48,753 bases of DNA from JBGPTK01 sp041497605 (lineage in GTDB: Bacteria; Acidobacteriota; Terriglobia; Acidiferrales; UBA7541): contig JBGQGW010000002.1 of the NCBI GenBank assembly GCA_041497605.1, positions 1 through 48,753 on the forward strand. Reading direction: 5' to 3'. A program made the translations under genes and the position numbers. Position 1 is the stretch's first letter. Every line of letters starts with the position of its first letter. Below are positions 24,656 to 33,622 of this stretch, piece after piece. The notes below the pieces were generated by a model that was not told the DNA's origin, searched no databases, and saw nothing but the letters and a program-made list of their open reading frames with translations.

Positions 24656-25972
24656 TCATCGCGGTTTTCCTTTCACCGCTTGCTCGATCGCACCCACCAG
24701 ACCTCCCGCATGTTCTTGATAGGACCACGTCTCCATGCGGGTCCGAGCGGCCCGTCCCATGGATTTTATCCGGCTTGGGTCCGAGACCAACTGGCGAAGA
24801 ATATTCGCAAGAGCCTCCACGTTTGCGGACGGATAGACTTCCCCCGTAACACCTGGAGTAATGAGATCCAGGTTCGCTCCCACTCGATCACTGACAACTG
24901 CCGGAAGGCCGCAACCCATCGCCTCATTGACGACAAGTCCCCAGGGTTCGTGTCCCGAAGGCAGCACCAGCAGATCCGATGCCACATACACCCCCGGCAA
25001 TTTCGATTGATTCACAAAGCCCAAAAACCGGACGCGATCCTGGATGCCCAGGGATTTCGTCCTCGCTTCCAACTTGGAGCGCAGTGCGCCTTCCCCGGCG
25101 AAGACCAAATATGCGGCCGGCGTCAAACCGCGATCCTCAGCGTGAATCGCGAAGAATGCTTCGAGTAAGTCCTGCGGCCTTTTCCACACAGCGAGCTTCG
25201 CGCAGAAAAGAATCACAAGAGACTCCGGCGGTATGCCCCAGGAATTTCGGATTGCCGCTCGATCCACTTCTGCGGAGGCTCGCGTGAAGTAATCGTTGTC
25301 TACCACGTAGTGAGTGAATGCGATTCGTTCGGCCGGAACTCCGAATGACTGAATAAATCGCCGTGTGGCCGTGGAGGGAACCAGGACCATGTCAGCTATC
25401 CGGTTGTAGATAAAATGGACCGCTGGGGGTTTTAGCCACCGTTTCCACCACCAGCCGCCGCGCGGATGCGGCATCTCCACCGCGTCTGTGGGCAATAGAA
25501 TCGGCAGGCCGGCGCTTCTTGCGGCGAGAAAAGCGATCCAATAACTGAGGTAGGCGTATCCATACACTAGGATCGCGTCAAAATTGCCCGTCCGGATTAA
25601 TTTCCAAAGTCCAGGATTAATCAGGCCGAAAAAGCGTCCAATACCAGGACGCGGCGAACGATTGGGAATTTGACTCCATGCGTAACCATCGAGCAGCGGG
25701 ACATCCCAAACCACTTCGATGCCAAATTCGGGATCTCTCCCTGCTTCTGCCCCTTGCAAGCTGCAATAGGCAACCTCAATATCCAGCCGGGGATCGCTCG
25801 CGAGCCGGCGGAACAAGGGTGAGGCATATTGCACGGGGTGAGAAGCGATGAGTAGGACCCGGTATTTGCGCGAAGGGCTTTCGATGTTCTGCGGCCCGCC
25901 TGGCTCAGGCGCCGCGCGTGAACTATCCGGGTTTGACAAAGATATTTTCCTCGAAACAAGCAAGGAATTCAT
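24656..25972 (-). CDS. GT4-family glycosyltransferase
   Basis: 438 residues. The N-terminal domain begins RVLLIASHPVQYASPLFRRLA. The C-terminal domain has VILFCAKLAVWKRPQDLLEAF and the donor motif HEPWGLVVNEAMGCGLPAVVSDRVG with the EX7E Glu pair. The frame is open for another 71 codons upstream, but that part lies inside the preceding GT2 gene. ATG at 25972 is chosen because it overlaps that gene's TGA as ATGA. The N-terminal 40 residues before the fold are polar and variable. It would act right after the GT2 enzyme in the operon. Donor unknown. Confidence 0.89.
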   Translation of the reverse strand: MNSLLVSRKISLSNPDSSRAAPEPGGPQNIESPSRKYRVLLIASHPVQYASPLFRRLASDPRLDIEVAYCSLQGAEAGRDPEFGIEVVWDVPLLDGYAWSQIPNRSPRPGIGRFFGLINPGLWKLIRTGNFDAILVYGYAYLSYWIAFLAARSAGLPILLPTDAVEMPHPRGGWWWKRWLKPPAVHFIYNRIADMVLVPSTATRRFIQSFGVPAERIAFTHYVVDNDYFTRASAEVDRAAIRNSWGIPPESLVILFCAKLAVWKRPQDLLEAFFAIHAEDRGLTPAAYLVFAGEGALRSKLEARTKSLGIQDRVRFLGFVNQSKLPGVYVASDLLVLPSGHEPWGLVVNEAMGCGLPAVVSDRVGANLDLITPGVTGEVYPSANVEALANILRQLVSDPSRIKSMGRAARTRMETWSYQEHAGGLVGAIEQAVKGKPR

Positions 25973-26913
25973 CGCGATCTCATCCAAATTCTCGCGCCTT
26001 CTATCTTTCCCCGGAAGGCTGCTCCGGGGTGACGGTCCGCTAGCCGCCCATGAATCAACAGATCGACCGCCAGTCCCGCCGGTCCCCACGCAACATGCGA
26101 GCCGATCAGGAACCACCACCCCAGAAAAATGGGTCGCCGCCACCAGGGAGAACGCTTGAGCATAATGTACGTATAATTCCGGCAATAGGAAAAAATGCGG
26201 CGCGGGCGGTTCGCTCGATCGATCTCCCCGGCGCGTGGCGCCACATGATGCAGGAGCACAATTTTCGGATCGTAAGCGATGCGAAAACCCTTTTCCTTTG
26301 CTTGCAAGGTCAAATCCAAACCATACATTGCCGAGTCGTCGAACTTAAGAACTGGGTCGAACTGAATCGAGAGGAGCAAATCACGCCGCCAGATCGAGTT
26401 GCCCTCCATCACCGTGTCCACTTCCACGGTGTCCTCCCCATCCATACTCCCTACGTTTCCCCAATGTTTTCCATACCAGGAAACACGTCCGGGCTTTCCC
26501 CTCAATCGAGGCACTGGGGCTCCAGGAACGATTACCCGGCCTCCCACCACGCCAATCGCTGGATCGGAAAAGTGAGGAAGAATTCTTTCCAGCCAATCCG
26601 TTTGCACGGTCGTATCGTCATCGATCACCGCAACCAACTCGCTCGAAGCTGCATGGATTCCCGCTTCGACGGGAGGGATATGGCCCGGGAGTGTCACCCA
26701 CACGGAACGGAAGCAAACGTCCGGGTTGATCACCGAAGAATACGACTGGACTGCGTTTTCCGTTTCGTTGTCGCCCTTCCGGCCAACCACAATGATTTCC
26801 GACGGCCGCACGGTCCCCCTCAGCAGGGATTGCAAACAATCCAGGAGCACTTTGGGCCGCTGGTAAGTGGGAATTACAACCGAGATAGTTCTCTGCGTTC
26901 TGGCTTCGTTCAT
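25969..26913 (-). CDS. GT2-family glycosyltransferase
   Basis: About 314 residues. The GT-A fold starts ISVVIPTYQRPKVLLDCLQSLL, with an acidic donor site in VAVIDDDTTVQTDWL and a later EGNSIWRRDLLL acceptor segment. A basic, hydrophobic C-terminal part (FLGWWFLIGSHVAW) suggests membrane association. ATG at 26913 is preferred as it lies just before the first strand. The frame continues upstream for 60 codons to 27093, but that extension has no family similarity. No strong Shine-Dalgarno is seen at either. The stop overlaps the next glycosyltransferase by four bases. An inverting transferase is expected; donor unknown. Confidence 0.88.
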   Translation of the reverse strand: MNEARTQRTISVVIPTYQRPKVLLDCLQSLLRGTVRPSEIIVVGRKGDNETENAVQSYSSVINPDVCFRSVWVTLPGHIPPVEAGIHAASSELVAVIDDDTTVQTDWLERILPHFSDPAIGVVGGRVIVPGAPVPRLRGKPGRVSWYGKHWGNVGSMDGEDTVEVDTVMEGNSIWRRDLLLSIQFDPVLKFDDSAMYGLDLTLQAKEKGFRIAYDPKIVLLHHVAPRAGEIDRANRPRRIFSYCRNYTYIMLKRSPWWRRPIFLGWWFLIGSHVAWGPAGLAVDLLIHGRLADRHPGAAFRGKIEGARIWMRSR

Positions 26914-27138
26914 CGCGAGAAGTGGGAATGATACTGTGACCAAATATCTCGAAGTGCAAGGGATGAATTCGACGAATTGTTTTGTCTCGTGTGAATGAGC
27001 TAGCTCTCCCTGGAGCAATAGAAATGAAGCATGTTGGATTGCTTGGCAACAGGCCTGGCAGCGTGACCAATATTCGTGGCCTTCCTCATCCATGTGCTGC
27101 GGCTGGCGAAGAGCATGGCCCTTTTTAACATTCGGTTA

Positions 27139-28077
27139 TCAACTCCCAGTGTGAATTTGAGCCCGTTTTTCTTTCTTCATTAGCTCATTCAATGTCTGCT
27201 GGTGAAACCCCAGCCGATGGCGGACCGGGCGAGTGAAATCCAGTACCGCAAACCAACAGCGATACCATGCCGGTACGATTTTTTGCTTTGCGGGCGCGAA
27301 AGGAAGGAACCAATTCTCCTTGAGTCCGGAAGCAGTCAGGCGGTGCGTGGCAAAATCCATCGTGCACATTTGCCGCCCGCGGCCGGTGAGATCGTAGTTT
27401 CGCATGGCTAGCTCATCTTTGCTGGTTCCCGCCGAACCCTTGGGCAGGTAGGAATAATCGTGATTCTGGTGGACTACGGGGGCCACCGCGGTGGCATCCG
27501 CCACCAGAGCTTGCAAATTTCGGGCCTTCCAGACGAGCCAGTGATCCCAATAATTGCGCCCGATCACCAGCGGGGGCATATCTCGATAGAGCCCGCGGGG
27601 AAAAACAAAATAATCGATGGACCAGGAGGACCCCTTTTCCCCTCGTTCGGAAACCAATCTCTGCAAGCGCCGCTCCCAGTCCGGCCTCGTGAAATCAATC
27701 GGCTCGGTGATGCCGGTATTCCACCGGCGGCCGATCATCAGGAACGGACGTTTGAGCGCGGCCAGCTTCTGAACGGCCCGCCAAAAACTTTGCATCAGAA
27801 TAATGTCGCAATTGACGTAGCAGAGAATGCCGTGCGAAGCCAGTTGTTGCCCGCGCTCGAACATGAAGTTCAAATATTTTGTCCCACCTTCGGACCGGCG
27901 CACTTCGCGTTCGTTGCGGATGTTGAATTCGCATGCCGCTTCCGCGGCGCCGTCTTCGTCGCCGAATAAAATAATCTCGCAGGAGGGATCGAGCAGTGTC
28001 CAGCTCTTCAGCGCATTGCGCTGGATAATTCCGCTGTGACCCCGGAACGGTTTCGGCGTGGTGAAAATAGTCAGCAT
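27139..28077 (-). CDS. GT-A-like glycosyltransferase-related protein
   Basis: 312 residues. It begins LTIFTTPKPFRGHSGIIQRNAL and contains ILCYVNCDIILMQSFW, where CD in a DxD-like position follows a hydrophobic strand, and WSIDYFVFPRGLY later. This resembles nucleotide-diphospho-sugar transferases of a poorly described group found in polysaccharide loci. The canonical DxD is reduced to NCD, so metal binding is uncertain. It stands seven bases after a methyltransferase gene and 225 bases before the GT2 gene. I would call it a probable glycosyltransferase; the reaction is unknown. Confidence 0.72.
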   Translation of the reverse strand: MLTIFTTPKPFRGHSGIIQRNALKSWTLLDPSCEIILFGDEDGAAEAACEFNIRNEREVRRSEGGTKYLNFMFERGQQLASHGILCYVNCDIILMQSFWRAVQKLAALKRPFLMIGRRWNTGITEPIDFTRPDWERRLQRLVSERGEKGSSWSIDYFVFPRGLYRDMPPLVIGRNYWDHWLVWKARNLQALVADATAVAPVVHQNHDYSYLPKGSAGTSKDELAMRNYDLTGRGRQMCTMDFATHRLTASGLKENWFLPFAPAKQKIVPAWYRCWFAVLDFTRPVRHRLGFHQQTLNELMKKEKRAQIHTGS

Positions 28078-28083
28078 TTTGAA

Positions 28084-28884
28084 TTAACCGGAATATCTTG
28101 AAATGGGCTTCGCCTCCGATTTTGTCCCCCAGCACCAAACAACGTTAGTTCCTTCCCCTTTCATCTGGACAGCAGATACCCCTGCGGCGCGAAGCGTTTG
28201 AGACACTTCCGTGGCATCCAGCTTGGCCCCGCGCCAGCTCTTCCCCGCCATTCTTGAGTCGAGCCCCAGAAGTGAAGCAGTGGATTGGCTTGCTTTACGG
28301 AGTCCTGCCGACCACAGGATATCGATCGCCCGCCAGGTCAGCCTCCCTTTGAGATTCATGGTAGGGAGCTTGTTGCCATTGAACTGGAACAGGAAAAGCC
28401 CGCCCGGTTGAAGGGTTCGTAGCATCTCGGTCATATAGTGCAACGCCAGCGCTTTCGTCGGGAGATGCTGGAGCACAAGGTAGCAAAACACAAATTGAAC
28501 GGATTGATCTTCGACGGCCGATAGATCGGATCCGTCACCAAGAACCCAGTCGATGTTTTTGAAACCTTGTAAATAGCCTTGGCCGCGCTTGAGCATTTCG
28601 GATGAAATATCCAGGGCAACGACCCGGGCGAAGCGAGTGGCGAAGAGGCGCGTCATCCGGCCCGCGCCGCACCCGACTTCCAGCATTTTTTTCCCCGCAG
28701 GGTCGAAGCCGCATTCCCTCAAGACCGGTTCCACTGACAGTTCGTATTCTCTCTCTCCAGATTCGAAGAACGATTTTTCATCGAGGGTTTCGAGCGAGGT
28801 CGCGACGTAGAAGAACGCATTTTCTTTCGCTCTTTCGTCCCAATCCTGCCGTGTCCGATCTACTAAACGGCTCCCCATTTTCAT
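28084..28884 (-). CDS. Class I SAM-dependent methyltransferase
   Basis: 266 residues. Motif I is MLEVGCGAGRMTRLFA, followed by VVALDISSEMLKRG (acidic residue for SAM ribose) and FVFCYLVLQHLP. These are clear UbiE/COQ5-like methyltransferase features. It follows the epimerase gene by 13 bases and precedes the GT-A-like gene by six. The C-terminal part (about 180-266) is basic and may bind the acceptor. It probably methylates a sugar hydroxyl; the position is unknown. Confidence 0.87.
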   Translation of the reverse strand: MKMGSRLVDRTRQDWDERAKENAFFYVATSLETLDEKSFFESGEREYELSVEPVLRECGFDPAGKKMLEVGCGAGRMTRLFATRFARVVALDISSEMLKRGQGYLQGFKNIDWVLGDGSDLSAVEDQSVQFVFCYLVLQHLPTKALALHYMTEMLRTLQPGGLFLFQFNGNKLPTMNLKGRLTWRAIDILWSAGLRKASQSTASLLGLDSRMAGKSWRGAKLDATEVSQTLRAAGVSAVQMKGEGTNVVWCWGTKSEAKPISRYSG

Positions 28885-28897
28885 TCTCCTGGTTGGC

Positions 28898-29959
28898 CTA
28901 GTCAGCCGAGACCGATTGTTTCTGCCGCTCCGAAACGATAATTTCCTCGAGGATCGCGTTCAAGCTTCGCGTGATGCGCCACTCCGGATAGTGCGCCTGA
29001 AATTTTCGCAAATCAGAGATGTAGCAAATGTGGTCGCCCTTTCGAGCGCCGTCTTGATAGGTCCACTGAACTTTGCGGCCCGTCATCTCCTCGATTCGCG
29101 CGAACGCCTCCAGAATCGAAATACTGTTCTCGCGCCCTCCACCCATGTTGTAGACCTCGCCCGGCCGTGGATTCGCAGCGAACGCTTCCATCGCCGTAAT
29201 CACGTCATGGCTGTGAATATTGTCGCGCACTTGCTTCCCTTTGTAGCCGAACACATTGTACGTGCGCCCTGTGAGCGCAACCTTCACCAGGTAAGAAAGG
29301 AATCCGTGCAACTCAACGCCGGAGTGCGTTGGCCCGGTTAGGCAGCCTCCGCGGAAAATTCCGACTCTTAATCCGAAATAGCGGCCGTACTCTTGTGCCA
29401 TCACGTCGGCAGCTACTTTGGAAGCGCCAAACAAGGAATGCATCGTCTGGTCGATCCGGCAATTCTCGTCGATTCCATTGTAGTCACTCGGATCTACGAA
29501 ATCGTATCGAGTAGCCAATTCCGCGATAGCCTTTTCGTTGGGCGCGTCGCCATATACTTTGTTCGTGCTCATGAATAGAAAAACGGCTTCCGGGCAATGC
29601 TGGCGCGTGGCTTCGAGCAGATTCAGAGTCCCCATGGCATTCACTTCAAAATCCAGGAAGGGAATGTCGCGAGCTTTATCGTGCGAGGGTTGCGCGGCGC
29701 AGTGGATGATCCAATCGAACCGGTGCTGCTTGAACAATTCGAGAATCTTTTCGCGGTCACGAATATCCAAATCGATCGGAGTGAAATGGCGCGTGATGCT
29801 CTTCAGCCGGTCGCGATTCCACGTCGTGTCGCCCGCGGGGCCGAAAAAATCGCGGCGCATGTTGTTGTCCACGCCGGTTACCTCGTGCCCCTGACGGTCG
29901 AAATGCTCCACGGCCTCCGAACCAATCAGCCCGCTGCTGCCGGTGACAAGGATTTTCAT
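28898..29959 (-). CDS. Extended SDR, CDP-paratose 2-epimerase-like (copy 2) with Phe for catalytic Tyr
   Basis: 353 residues. NAD-binding GSSGLIG is at 7-13, STNKVYG at 131-137 and the active-site motif reads F177-G-A-S-K181 instead of YxxxK. The region RGGCLTGPTHSGVELHGFLSY is characteristic of a widespread family annotated as CDP-paratose 2-epimerase-like. The Lys is kept but the acid/base Tyr is Phe, so either another residue serves or the enzyme differs in mechanism. The stop of the GmhA-like gene overlaps its ATG by four bases. The substrate is an NDP-sugar that I cannot define. See findings for the Phe change. Confidence 0.85.
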   Translation of the reverse strand: MKILVTGSSGLIGSEAVEHFDRQGHEVTGVDNNMRRDFFGPAGDTTWNRDRLKSITRHFTPIDLDIRDREKILELFKQHRFDWIIHCAAQPSHDKARDIPFLDFEVNAMGTLNLLEATRQHCPEAVFLFMSTNKVYGDAPNEKAIAELATRYDFVDPSDYNGIDENCRIDQTMHSLFGASKVAADVMAQEYGRYFGLRVGIFRGGCLTGPTHSGVELHGFLSYLVKVALTGRTYNVFGYKGKQVRDNIHSHDVITAMEAFAANPRPGEVYNMGGGRENSISILEAFARIEEMTGRKVQWTYQDGARKGDHICYISDLRKFQAHYPEWRITRSLNAILEEIIVSERQKQSVSAD

Positions 29960-30612
29960 CCTTGAGTTTTCCCCACCATCTTCTTGTGTACCGGTTCCCC
30001 GGTCGAAAGTCCCTTACGGTTCTCGGACGTTCCCACCAGCAGAGATTCGGCCGCCTCGCAAAGAGTGTGCAACAGCACGATGTGCCCCTCCTGGATGTGC
30101 GATGTCACAGGGGAAGGAACTACCAGCGCAAAATCAGCGAGCCTGGCGAAATCCTCACCCTTGGCTCCGGTCAGTGCGACGGTCGTCAATCCAAGCTCCC
30201 GCGCGGCCTTCATTCCTTCCAGAACATTGCTCGAGCTTCCGCTGGTGCTGATGCCAATCGCCACGTCCCCCCGACGGCCCAGCGCGCGTATCTGCCGGGC
30301 AAATATTTGTTCGAATCCGTAATCGTTGCTGATCGCCGTCAGAATGGAGCTGTCGGTGGTCAGCGCGATTGCCGCCAGCGCATCACGGTCGCGCGCGAAA
30401 CGGCATACGAATTCCGCGGCGATGTGCTGGGCGTCCGCCGCGCTCCCCCCGTTTCCGAAGAGCAGCAGCTTTCCCCCGGCTGCCAGACTGGCTCGAATCA
30501 CTTCCGCTATTTCGAGTAAGCCGTTGAGGCACGCGTCGGCTAGCTTCAGTCGAGCCTCGGCGCCGGCGCGCAACTCACGAGTGATGTGTTCCCGCAATTC
30601 GTCAGGCTGCAT
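29956..30612 (-). CDS. GmhA-like SIS-domain phosphosugar isomerase
   Basis: 218 residues. The sugar-phosphate loop LFGNGGSAADAQHIAAEF is at 51-68, STSGSSSN at 122-129 and IQEGHIVLLH at 173-182. The zinc ligands of E. coli GmhA correspond here to H63, E67, Q174 and H182, all kept, so it may isomerise sedoheptulose 7-phosphate to D-glycero-D-manno-heptose 7-phosphate. The usual partners (HddA kinase, HddC guanylyltransferase, GmhB phosphatase) are absent from the window. An SIS regulator or DiaA-like role is less likely given the metal residues. A heptose-containing glycan is inferred. Confidence 0.86.
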   Translation of the reverse strand: MQPDELREHITRELRAGAEARLKLADACLNGLLEIAEVIRASLAAGGKLLLFGNGGSAADAQHIAAEFVCRFARDRDALAAIALTTDSSILTAISNDYGFEQIFARQIRALGRRGDVAIGISTSGSSSNVLEGMKAARELGLTTVALTGAKGEDFARLADFALVVPSPVTSHIQEGHIVLLHTLCEAAESLLVGTSENRKGLSTGEPVHKKMVGKTQG

Positions 30613-30652
30613 TTTGCGTTCCTACCCTATTGCAGGATCGGGCTGAGATCTC

Positions 30653-31462
30653 TCAGCCGCGACTCGCTTGCTTCGATGCGTCCTTGGCCGAAGCTCGTTC
30701 TGCCGTGTCCCGGCCAGTATGCAACGCCACCCGAAGCCGATGGGCCGCGATTCGAGCCTTGGCCCACCCGGTGGCCCAGATGTCTGCGTTGTTGGGCGAA
30801 TCGGTTGCCCGCTCGAGAATGGGAGTGCTCAACGGAACACTGGATGCCGCAAGCATCGTGCGCACTTGCTTCCGAGTCAGATTCTCACTGTAATCCCCAT
30901 GCTCGGGCCGCCGGCGAAATCGGTAGACGAACGGGAATCCCGCCGAAATGAGCATTTTCACCAGGCAAGCCTCAGTGGGATAAAATGCCACAAAGTTCAG
31001 TCCTTGGTCCTCGGCATTTACTTCGTTCCGCAAATTAAGAATCGGCTCGGCTCCGGGTATGCACATTCCCTCCAAGAGCAGCAGTTGCCGGGTCATGCTG
31101 TGGAGATTTCGGATCGCCGCAAAGGGATTTTCCAGATGGTAGAGCAGGCCAAAGCAGAGGACGAGATCGAACTTTCCGAGCTCCAGAATCGCCGAGTCTT
31201 CAACATTGGCCAGATGAAAATCAACATTCGGATATTTTCGGGCAGCTTCTTCCACATTTTCCCGGCGGCCATCGCATGCCATCACGCGGAGTCCGGCAGA
31301 CTGCAGGAACGCGGAGAAGTGGCCTTGCCCGCAGCCCACATCCACCGCAGTTTTCAGATTCAACTCTTGCATCCATGCGGGCAGCAACTCTCGCAGGAAT
31401 CGTTCGCGCGTTTCGTTGAGCGCCTGGTAATGCGGCAGATCAAAGACTGGCTTTTGCTGCAT
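30653..31462 (-). CDS. Class I SAM-dependent methyltransferase
   Basis: 269 residues. Motif I is AVDVGCGQGHFSAFLQSAG, then VMACDGRRENVEEA, FDLVLCFGLLYHLENPF and a glycan-type C-terminal extension. ATG at 31462 is preferred because GGAAGG lies just upstream. The frame extends ten codons further, inside the ABC ATPase gene, which it overlaps by 23 bases. The C-terminal 40 residues are basic and of low complexity. Located directly after Wzt, it could methylate the non-reducing end, a signal Wzt-type exporters recognise in some O-antigens; this is inference. Confidence 0.87.
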   Translation of the reverse strand: MQQKPVFDLPHYQALNETRERFLRELLPAWMQELNLKTAVDVGCGQGHFSAFLQSAGLRVMACDGRRENVEEAARKYPNVDFHLANVEDSAILELGKFDLVLCFGLLYHLENPFAAIRNLHSMTRQLLLLEGMCIPGAEPILNLRNEVNAEDQGLNFVAFYPTEACLVKMLISAGFPFVYRFRRRPEHGDYSENLTRKQVRTMLAASSVPLSTPILERATDSPNNADIWATGWAKARIAAHRLRVALHTGRDTAERASAKDASKQASRG

Positions 31463-32687
31463 CCTTGACACCTTCCAATTCATGAATTTCAATCTGAGAA
31501 GGCATGTTTAATATTCCATTCCATTGGTCCAGGGGATGTTGATGATTCTCGCTGGCAACTATCAATTCCGGTGAACAATTCCACAGATCAAGCATGCCGT
31601 TTTCATTCCACAGACTTACCTGCCAGGAATACACGCCGGGTCGCAGCGGTAACATCGGGAACGTGTAATAAAATTCGTGAGTGCCTTCCCTCAGGTTCAA
31701 ATTGTCGGCCGCACGGGCCCAGATCAATTGTCCTTCGTTATTGTAGAGTGCCGCTCCGTGATGTCCCAGCCGGATGCTTTGCCGGACGTCGACGACGAAC
31801 TTGATCGTCACGGGGCCCAGGGATTCCAGGAGGTCGGGGCGTTCGCCCCGGGGCTCCACGATTTCCCAACTCACAAAATGTGCCTTCGAGTGGGCGGCAC
31901 TGGAGCGGCTCGGTGTCTCGTTGTTTCCTGAGCTCATGCTTAACTCGTAGGCTGCTGCGATTTCCGCGGTTGGCCCCGCTTGGCGAATCTGGCCCGCATC
32001 AATCCACAGGACGCGCTCGCACAGCCGGCGGATCTGATTCATCTGGTGGCTGACGAATAGGATCGTGCGTCCGCTGCGCGAAACCTCCTGCATCTTTCCC
32101 AGGCATTTCTTCTGAAATTGAATATCCCCCACAGCCAGCACTTCGTCTACGAGAAGAATCTCAGGCTCGAGATGCGCCGCTACCGCGAACGCAAGCCGCA
32201 TTTGCATCCCTGAGCTGTAGTGTTTCAGCGGGGTGTCAATAAACTGATCCACATTTGCAAATTCCACGATGGCGTCGAATTTGCTTTCGATTTCCTTTTT
32301 CTTCATCCCCAGGATGGAACCGCTTAGATACACATTTTCCCGGCCCGTGAGTTCAGGGTGAAAACCGGTGCCCACTTCCAGGAGACTACCCACCCTTCCA
32401 CGAATTTCCGCACGGCCAGTCGTCGGACGCGTGATGCGCGCAAGCAACTTCAACAGAGTCGATTTGCCCGCGCCGTTCCGGCCGATCAAGCCCACCACTT
32501 CTCCTTCACCCACCGAAAAGGAAACGTCTCGGAGCGCCCACATGAATTGGCGGGGCTCGCGGCGCCGAATCCAGGAAGGCGCGGCGAATATGTTGGTGAG
32601 CACATCGCGCAGCGCGAGATATCGTTGCCGCTCCCCCACGGCATAACGCTTTCCCAATCCTTCGGCTTGGATAATGGCTTCACTCAC
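31440..32687 (-). CDS. wzt: Polysaccharide ABC exporter ATPase with C-terminal Wzt domain
   Basis: 415 residues. Walker A GRNGAGKST is at 69-77, the signature YSSGMQ at 157-162, Walker B LLVDE at 178-182 and the H-loop His near 214. After about 265 comes a Wzt-like beta-sandwich domain, which in ABC-dependent O-antigen export reads the terminal modification of the chain. With the permease downstream this forms a Wzm/Wzt exporter that carries lipid-linked glycan across the inner membrane. The start is GTG at 32687, three bases after the permease stop. The adjacent methyltransferase suits terminal methylation as the export signal. Confidence 0.94.
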   Translation of the reverse strand: MSEAIIQAEGLGKRYAVGERQRYLALRDVLTNIFAAPSWIRRREPRQFMWALRDVSFSVGEGEVVGLIGRNGAGKSTLLKLLARITRPTTGRAEIRGRVGSLLEVGTGFHPELTGRENVYLSGSILGMKKKEIESKFDAIVEFANVDQFIDTPLKHYSSGMQMRLAFAVAAHLEPEILLVDEVLAVGDIQFQKKCLGKMQEVSRSGRTILFVSHQMNQIRRLCERVLWIDAGQIRQAGPTAEIAAAYELSMSSGNNETPSRSSAAHSKAHFVSWEIVEPRGERPDLLESLGPVTIKFVVDVRQSIRLGHHGAALYNNEGQLIWARAADNLNLREGTHEFYYTFPMLPLRPGVYSWQVSLWNENGMLDLWNCSPELIVASENHQHPLDQWNGILNMPSQIEIHELEGVKDAAKASL

Positions 32688-32690
32688 CGT

Positions 32691-33551
32691 TCACACCACG
32701 TCCGCAATCGTCGTTTCCATTTTCTGAAAATAAATCAGCCCGGCAAACAATACAACCAGCACGACTGCCACGGATACCAGCAGTAACCTGCCTGGCGCCG
32801 GGCCGTGTCCGCTCGTTGCCCAGCGAAATCCTTCGATCACACCCGCCATGGGATTCAGCCCGTAAGCCCATCGCCATTTTGCCGGCACCAGCGAGCTGGG
32901 ATAGGCCACCGGGGATGCAAAAAGCCAGAATTGGACGAGGAAGGGAACCACGTAGCGAACATCGCGATAGATTGCGTTCAATGCAGAGAGCCACAGTCCC
33001 ACGCCCAGCGCCGTGAGCACGGCAAACAATGCGAACACGGGGAGCAACAGAAGATTCCATGTGAACGGCATCCGGTAATACAGCATCAGGCCGGCGAATA
33101 AAATAAATGAAACTCCAAAATCAACCAGCCCCGAAAGAGTGGCCGCGATGGGCAAGGCCAGCCGGGGAAAATACACCTTCGTGATTACGCGCTGATTTTC
33201 CACGATGGTGTTCGTGGCATTTTGCACCGCCGCGGCGAAATACATCCAAGGCAGCAGCGCGCTGTAATAGAAAATCGGATAGGGAAGCCCATCCGATGGA
33301 ATGTGCGCCAGCTTGCCGAAAAAGAGGGTGAAAACCAGCATGGTCATCAGCGGCTGCAACACCGCCCAGCCCGCGCCAATGGCAGTCTGCTTGTACCGGA
33401 TTTTGATGTCCCGCCAAACAAAGAAATAAAGCAATTCCCGGTTCTGCCATAGCTCCGCCAAATTAAGCTCGAACCATCCGTGGGGCGGAGTGATGCGAAC
33501 CCCCGGAACTTCGGTCAATGTTGGCGTCGCTTCAGCTATGTTCGTGCTCAT
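32691..33551 (-). CDS. wzm: Polysaccharide ABC exporter permease
   Basis: About 286 residues with six transmembrane helices. WFELNLAELWQNRELL and VWRDIKIRYKQTAIGAGWA are the canonical N-terminal amphipathic and coupling regions of ABC-2 O-antigen permeases. ATG at 33551 is preferred (short tail before the first motif), though the frame opens at ATG 33605, which also has a GGAG nearby. It couples to the Wzt ATPase, which starts three bases after its stop. It would move undecaprenyl-linked polysaccharide to the periplasm. Confidence 0.93.
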   Translation of the reverse strand: MSTNIAEATPTLTEVPGVRITPPHGWFELNLAELWQNRELLYFFVWRDIKIRYKQTAIGAGWAVLQPLMTMLVFTLFFGKLAHIPSDGLPYPIFYYSALLPWMYFAAAVQNATNTIVENQRVITKVYFPRLALPIAATLSGLVDFGVSFILFAGLMLYYRMPFTWNLLLLPVFALFAVLTALGVGLWLSALNAIYRDVRYVVPFLVQFWLFASPVAYPSSLVPAKWRWAYGLNPMAGVIEGFRWATSGHGPAPGRLLLVSVAVVLVVLFAGLIYFQKMETTIADVV

Positions 33552-33622
33552 CTCTCGCCTGCCCGGTTCGAAAGCGCTTGCCCGCGGGGTAGCCTGTCCA
33601 TCCACTCCGTTCGCATTGCCCG

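Noticed and set aside
26914..27093. 60-codon N-terminal extension of the GT2 gene
   Set aside because: Cys- and His-rich without relation to GT2, which begins with the first beta strand. The extension could hide a small unrelated gene, but I cannot support one.
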